From Limnovirga soli (GTDB taxonomy: Bacteria > Bacteroidota > Bacteroidia > Chitinophagales > Chitinophagaceae): 64,000 nt of DNA. The DNA lies in the NCBI RefSeq assembly GCF_013106755.1, contig NZ_WHPF01000001.1, positions 310,001 to 374,000 on the forward strand, read 5' to 3'. The notes under the pieces were generated by a model. The model saw only the letters and a program-made list of their open reading frames with translations. It searched no databases and was not told where the DNA came from. This document shows positions 60,495-64,000 of this stretch, in pieces. Position 1 is the stretch's first letter; every line of letters begins with the position of its first letter. The translations under genes and the position numbers were made by a program.

Positions 60495-61949
60495 ATGGGA
60501 AAGTTAAAAATAACAGCCAAAGAATTGCGGGCTATCGGTTATCCCGAAAGTCCGGTAATTCCTGTGGCAATGCATGTGATGGAAAAAAATTATAAACATC
60601 ACACAAAAGAAGAAGCGGTAGATATTTTAAAAGCCGTGCTGGCAGCACCGGTGGAATATACCAATGATGCTGTGCTGGCCATAATCGCCGAAAAATTACT
60701 GCCAAAAGAAAAACCGGAAGAAGCAGAAATTTCGCTAAACAATAGCGGTATACATTTCAACATATTTGGTGCCGATTATATTGAACAGGGTGCCTTACAT
60801 CAAATGTATGCAGCAGCAAAATTACCGGTGGCAGTGGCCGGTGCCTTAATGCCCGATGCGCATCATGGTTATGGCTTGCCTATTGGCGGTGTGCTGGCAA
60901 CACAGAATGCAGTAATACCTTATGGCGTAGGCGTTGATATTGGCTGCCGTATGTGTCTTAGTATTTTTGATATTGATGTTAGAGACCTCACGCAGCGGGA
61001 AGCATTCTTTATGCGTGAACTGGGCGAAGCCACCTTGTTTGGCAGCGGTGCACAGTTTCAACAGGCGGCCAATCATGAAGTAATGGACAACCCATTATTT
61101 TTTGAAATGCCCTTGCTAAAAAGCCTGCATACCCGTGCATGGAAACAGTTGGGCTCATCCGGTAGTGGTAATCATTTTGCTGAGTTTGGCATTATTGAAA
61201 TTGAAGAAACAGATGCGGTATTAAATGTGCCGGCAGGTAAATATGTAGGTTTTCTAACGCATAGCGGTTCCCGTGCATTAGGTGCCAATATTGCCAATCA
61301 TTATACAAAGCTGGCCATCAGCAAACGCCGTTTACCGCAGGAAGCAAAACACCTTGCCTGGTTTACAATGGAGGAAGCTGAAGGCATAGAATATTGGCTG
61401 GCCATGAATTTGGCGGGTGATTATGCAAGTGCCTGTCACCACATCATGCACGATAAAATTGCCAAACAGTTAGGCCGCAAGCCGGTAAAAATAGTGGAGA
61501 ACCACCACAACTTTGCCTGGAAAGAAATGCATGAAGGCAAAGAAGTAATTGTGCATCGTAAAGGTGCCACGCCGGCGGGTAAAAATGTGTTAGGTATTAT
61601 TCCAGGCAGCATGACGGCGCCCGGCTTTATTGTAAAAGGCAAGGGCGAAGCAGCCAGCATCAACTCTGCCTCTCATGGTGCGGGACGTAAAATGAGCCGT
61701 ACCCAAGCCATGACCAATATAACGCAACATGCATTAAAAGAAATACTGGCCAAACACCATGTAAAATTGCTCGGCGGCGGTTTAGATGAAGCGCCATTTG
61801 CCTACAAGGATATCGAAGCGGTGATGCAATCCCAACAAGCCCTGGTAGATGTGGTAGGCAAGTTTACGCCAAAAATTGTAAAAATGTGTGGTGCAGAAAC
61901 CAACCGAACAAGAAAGCCTGGCAAGAAAGAAGCGGTGGAAGGTGAATAA
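60495..61949 (+). CDS. rtcB: RtcB RNA ligase
   Basis: 484 residues from the ATG at 60495 (MGKLKITAKELRAIGYPE). A frame to 60384 runs through the inverted repeat and is not used. RtcB motifs are complete: GVDIGCRM with Asp 148 and Cys 151 (Mn site), GSGNHFAEFG, HSGSRALG, ENHHNFAWKE and the guanylylated His 394 in SASHGAGRKMSR. RtcB joins 2',3'-cyclic phosphate or 3'-phosphate RNA ends to 5'-OH ends with GTP. Its neighbours (two RlaP proteins and a toxin pair) suggest repair of tRNA or rRNA cut by RNase toxins. No archease gene is seen. Followed by a hairpin terminator. Confidence 0.95.
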   Translation: MGKLKITAKELRAIGYPESPVIPVAMHVMEKNYKHHTKEEAVDILKAVLAAPVEYTNDAVLAIIAEKLLPKEKPEEAEISLNNSGIHFNIFGADYIEQGALHQMYAAAKLPVAVAGALMPDAHHGYGLPIGGVLATQNAVIPYGVGVDIGCRMCLSIFDIDVRDLTQREAFFMRELGEATLFGSGAQFQQAANHEVMDNPLFFEMPLLKSLHTRAWKQLGSSGSGNHFAEFGIIEIEETDAVLNVPAGKYVGFLTHSGSRALGANIANHYTKLAISKRRLPQEAKHLAWFTMEEAEGIEYWLAMNLAGDYASACHHIMHDKIAKQLGRKPVKIVENHHNFAWKEMHEGKEVIVHRKGATPAGKNVLGIIPGSMTAPGFIVKGKGEAASINSASHGAGRKMSRTQAMTNITQHALKEILAKHHVKLLGGGLDEAPFAYKDIEAVMQSQQALVDVVGKFTPKIVKMCGAETNRTRKPGKKEAVEGE

Positions 61950-61993
61950 TAAAAAAACAAACAACGTGATTTTTTACGTTGTTTGTTTTTTTG
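61950..61993. terminator. Bidirectional hairpin terminator
   Basis: AAACAAACAACGT and ACGTTGTTTGTTT pair with A and T runs on opposite sides, directly after rtcB; it may also serve the convergent gene at 62066. Confidence 0.85.
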
Positions 61994-62025
61994 TGTACTT
62001 AGCTGCAGGAATACTATTAAGCATC

Positions 62026-62050
62026 CTTGCGTCGCACACTGGAGCGGTCG
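62026..62050 (-). repeat. Intergenic repeat, core type D
   Basis: CTTGCGTCGCACACTGGAGC and then GGTCG, between rtcB and the convergent gene at 62066. Confidence 0.8.
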
Positions 62051-62065
62051 AATATAAATCATCCC

Positions 62066-63100
62066 TTATTTTGTTGTGATAATAACTCCAAATGATTTAG
62101 TTGAAACATGATAATTCTTCTTCAATGTGCCTTTGTCAATTATTATTAATTGAACAAAATTGCTATCATTAATATAAAACAAGTCGCTTTCAATATTTGT
62201 AGTCAATACCTTTCCGTTTAAAATATAAATAGCCTTTTCTTCTTCTGCATCATTAGCAGCGGCTTTGGTATAATCTGTTGATTTGGATTTAAAATAATCT
62301 CTGTAATGATCTCTTGCAAAAGCCTTTGTAGTTATATAAATCAATCCATTTTTTGCCTGTTCTCCACCTAACTTTATAGCGGTTGAGTCTTTATAAACAG
62401 ATACTAAAGCAATTTCAGATGGTTTATAATATTTTAATACTCCCTGATTTACCCTTATGCTGTCAAGAAAATAAACTGGCTCATCTGGCTCAAATAAATT
62501 AAATGCTTCTGACTTGTGATAAATGCTATAGCATGAAATAAAAATATCAATTCCATCTACTGGTCTTTCTAAATAATATGCTTCATCAATCGGGTACTGT
62601 GGCGTTTTATTTTTATCAATCTTCACATAAAAAGAAATAGTATCGTTAGACAAAGTCCAGTAATCGGAACAATCTCTGGAATGCCAATTCGAATCAAACT
62701 CAGGATATAATTTTAATACATCCTTTAAAAGAAGTGAATGCATATCTATGTGCGTTTCATCAGGTAAAAGGCCAACAAAATCTTTTGTAAGTCTTATTTT
62801 ACTAATATAGTCTTCATCCGGATCCTTTTGAAATATAAGACCTGGATATTTTTCTGAAGCATAACCTTTCTCATTCACATAACGCGAATCTCCACCCATA
62901 CATCTTTTCCCCATATCCATTTCTTCTACTTCTACAGGTTTAAAATCAATACTAAGTTTTCGTAAATCCTCAATTGTAGATTTGCAAAGACAAAAACCAG
63001 AGACTGTTATTTTTTTTGCCAGGGCCGAATCAATTTCACTTTGAGCATTAGCGAATATTGATGTACCAATAAGGGCAATCAAACAAATTTTTAATTTCAT
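62066..63100 (-). CDS. Exported hypothetical protein with TonB-plug-like C-terminus
   Basis: 344 residues from the ATG at 63100 (MKLKICLIALIGTSIFANAQ), a Sec leader; a longer frame to 63142 adds 14 residues ahead of it. Most of the protein is acidic and unrecognised (SGFCLCKSTIEDLRKLSIDF, YVNEKGYASEKYPGLIF). Near residue 265 it has EIALVSVYKDSTAIKLGGEQAKNGLIYITTK, which resembles the plug-domain end of TonB-dependent receptors, although no barrel follows. It may be a periplasmic protein using a plug-like fold for protein or ligand binding. AT-rich composition like its neighbours on this end. Confidence 0.7.
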   Translation of the reverse strand: MKLKICLIALIGTSIFANAQSEIDSALAKKITVSGFCLCKSTIEDLRKLSIDFKPVEVEEMDMGKRCMGGDSRYVNEKGYASEKYPGLIFQKDPDEDYISKIRLTKDFVGLLPDETHIDMHSLLLKDVLKLYPEFDSNWHSRDCSDYWTLSNDTISFYVKIDKNKTPQYPIDEAYYLERPVDGIDIFISCYSIYHKSEAFNLFEPDEPVYFLDSIRVNQGVLKYYKPSEIALVSVYKDSTAIKLGGEQAKNGLIYITTKAFARDHYRDYFKSKSTDYTKAAANDAEEEKAIYILNGKVLTTNIESDLFYINDSNFVQLIIIDKGTLKKNYHVSTKSFGVIITTK

Positions 63101-63349
63101 ATAATTAATATTACGATTTAGAGTTGAATTAAAAGAAAGCAAACCTCCATCCTATTAACCTTTCGAATAAAAGAGAATACAAGAATAAGCAAATTCAGAC
63201 GCCAACTCAAGTTTGGTAGCATAGCCCGTGTGCTTACCATACTTGTGCCTCTCTTATAAAATTATTATCGTTTAAAATTGCCAATTCCCACAAACAGTAA
63301 AATTTCAAGTAACTAAGCCTTATGTATTACCATATAAATTAGCTACCAT

Positions 63350-63796
63350 TTAACCCATAGCCAATTTCTTTTTCCTCAGTATAACTGTTTGCGTATTGTC
63401 AGGAATAGTAATAGCAGTTTTTAACGCATACACCCTGTTAAATGCTTCATGAGAAACTTTAAAACGTGCTGCCAACTTACGTATTACTTCTTTGCTCATC
63501 CCTTTTTTATAATTGAGTATTTCAGAAACATAGCCTTTACTTACACCTAACAGTTCCACAAGGTCTGTAGCTTTAAGCTGTTGCTCTTCCATAAATGAAC
63601 GCAGTAGTGTTACAGGGTCAACTTCATGTAAACTGTTATGCGCTGCATCCCATTTTTCAATTAATAAAGTAAGCAGATCAATCTCATCCTTTATCGCTTT
63701 ATTGTTGGCTCCGGACAAAACAAGATTTTCCAGAATACTGCAATAAGCTTTGTATTGTGTTTTGTTTTTAATGATGGTATATTTCAGTTCTGCCAT
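63350..63796 (-). CDS. higA: HigA-type antitoxin (XRE HTH)
   Basis: 148 residues from the ATG at 63796 (MAELKYTIIKNKTQYKAYCS); a start 7 codons upstream would overlap the higB stop. The C-terminal half has a Cro/C1-type HTH (LKATDLVELLGVSKGYVSEILNYKKGMSKEVIRKLAARFKV). It neutralises HigB and represses the operon. The start is 10 bases after the HigB stop. Confidence 0.9.
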   Translation of the reverse strand: MAELKYTIIKNKTQYKAYCSILENLVLSGANNKAIKDEIDLLTLLIEKWDAAHNSLHEVDPVTLLRSFMEEQQLKATDLVELLGVSKGYVSEILNYKKGMSKEVIRKLAARFKVSHEAFNRVYALKTAITIPDNTQTVILRKKKLAMG

Positions 63797-63806
63797 AATA
63801 TTAAGT

Positions 63807-64000
63807 TTAATAATCACTCTCCGTATATTGTTCAGTTAAATTACAAAGTTTATCGTAAGCCGCATGGGTACCAATCCAGCAAACAAACAAATGCACCTGT
63901 TTATCTCCAAAAGCATATTTACAAATCATTCTGTATGTATTGCCTGCTATATTAAAAACCACTCTATTAGAATTGTTGCCAAGCAGGTCTGCACTGCCAA
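63807..64000 (-). CDS. higB: HigB-type toxin (partial, runs off the window)
   Basis: The reading frame on the minus strand ends at the stop at 63807-63809. The visible tail GNNSNRVVFNIAGNTYRMI, then FGDKQVHLFVCWIGTHAAYDKLC, matches the mRNA-interferase HigB family. Only the C-terminal 64 or so residues are inside the window. Toxin precedes antitoxin, as usual for higBA. Confidence 0.85.
   Translation of the reverse strand, partial: GSADLLGNNSNRVVFNIAGNTYRMICKYAFGDKQVHLFVCWIGTHAAYDKLCNLTEQYTESDY

Noticed and set aside
618-62050. Repeat copies considered as a CRISPR array
   Set aside because: Copies are dispersed over 60 kb in both orientations, not regularly spaced, without spacers or Cas genes.
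1-64000. tRNA, rRNA, prophage and insertion sequence genes
   Set aside because: I saw no tRNA or rRNA-like sequence, no transposase or integrase and no phage structural genes in the window.

Overview
The window looks like a chromosome segment from a Bacteroidota bacterium, most likely Chitinophagaceae-like. Evidence: AT-leaning DNA without Shine-Dalgarno boxes, many Sec/Tat/lipoprotein-exported carbohydrate enzymes, a FucP-type porter, GH116 and GH172 enzymes, DUF502 and a TetR-led RND efflux operon. Genus cannot be assigned from the sequence alone.

Layout: (1) 1-501, 5' part of uvrB (minus strand). (2) 0.9-10.7 kb, a large predicted outer-membrane beta-barrel protein, an exported Asp-box/sortilin-like propeller and a Tat-exported GH116 glucosidase. 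(3) 10.8-22.7 kb, a small SlyD-like FKBP, then an oxidative sugar-acid block: alpha-ketoglutarate semialdehyde dehydrogenase, UxaA-family dehydratase, mutarotase-like lipoprotein, FAH-family hydrolyase, FucP-like porter and GH172; then a LacI regulator divergent from a GlcG/HbpS-like protein and an aldo/keto reductase. (4) 23.0-40.8 kb, fifteen minus-strand genes that are nearly all exported: three SelA/DgaE-like PLP enzymes with Tat-like leaders, three amidohydrolases, two RidA proteins, two sorbosone-dehydrogenase/cytochrome c fusions, an SMP-30 lactonase, an RraA-like protein, a BASS transporter, an NTF2-like and a CBM9-like protein. I read this as a candidate periplasmic oxidative pathway for acylated amino-sugar or amino-acid-like substrates: oxidation, lactone opening, deacylation, ammonia elimination, imine hydrolysis and uptake. 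This is the strongest candidate for an undescribed system here. (5) 41.1-48.2 kb, a TetR-TolC-MFP-RND efflux operon with a clear terminator and a candidate TetR operator. (6) 48.4-57.7 kb, DUF502 protein, small proteins, GNAT, an MHS transporter, an AAA+ ATPase paired with a membrane-anchored copy of its own N-terminal domain and preceded by two terminator-ended short units, and a MATE exporter. (7) 57.9-64 kb, an RNA-repair and toxin-antitoxin region: two tandem RlaP-like nucleotidyltransferases, a ParE/RelE-type toxin-antitoxin pair, RtcB ligase, an exported protein with a TonB-plug-like tail, and higBA running off the window.

Across the whole window, more than 30 copies of a short intergenic repeat occur, with core GTACAAGAGTGCGACGCAAG or variants. 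It has several discrete core versions within a common frame and is often in inverted pairs. No transposase is present in the window to explain it.
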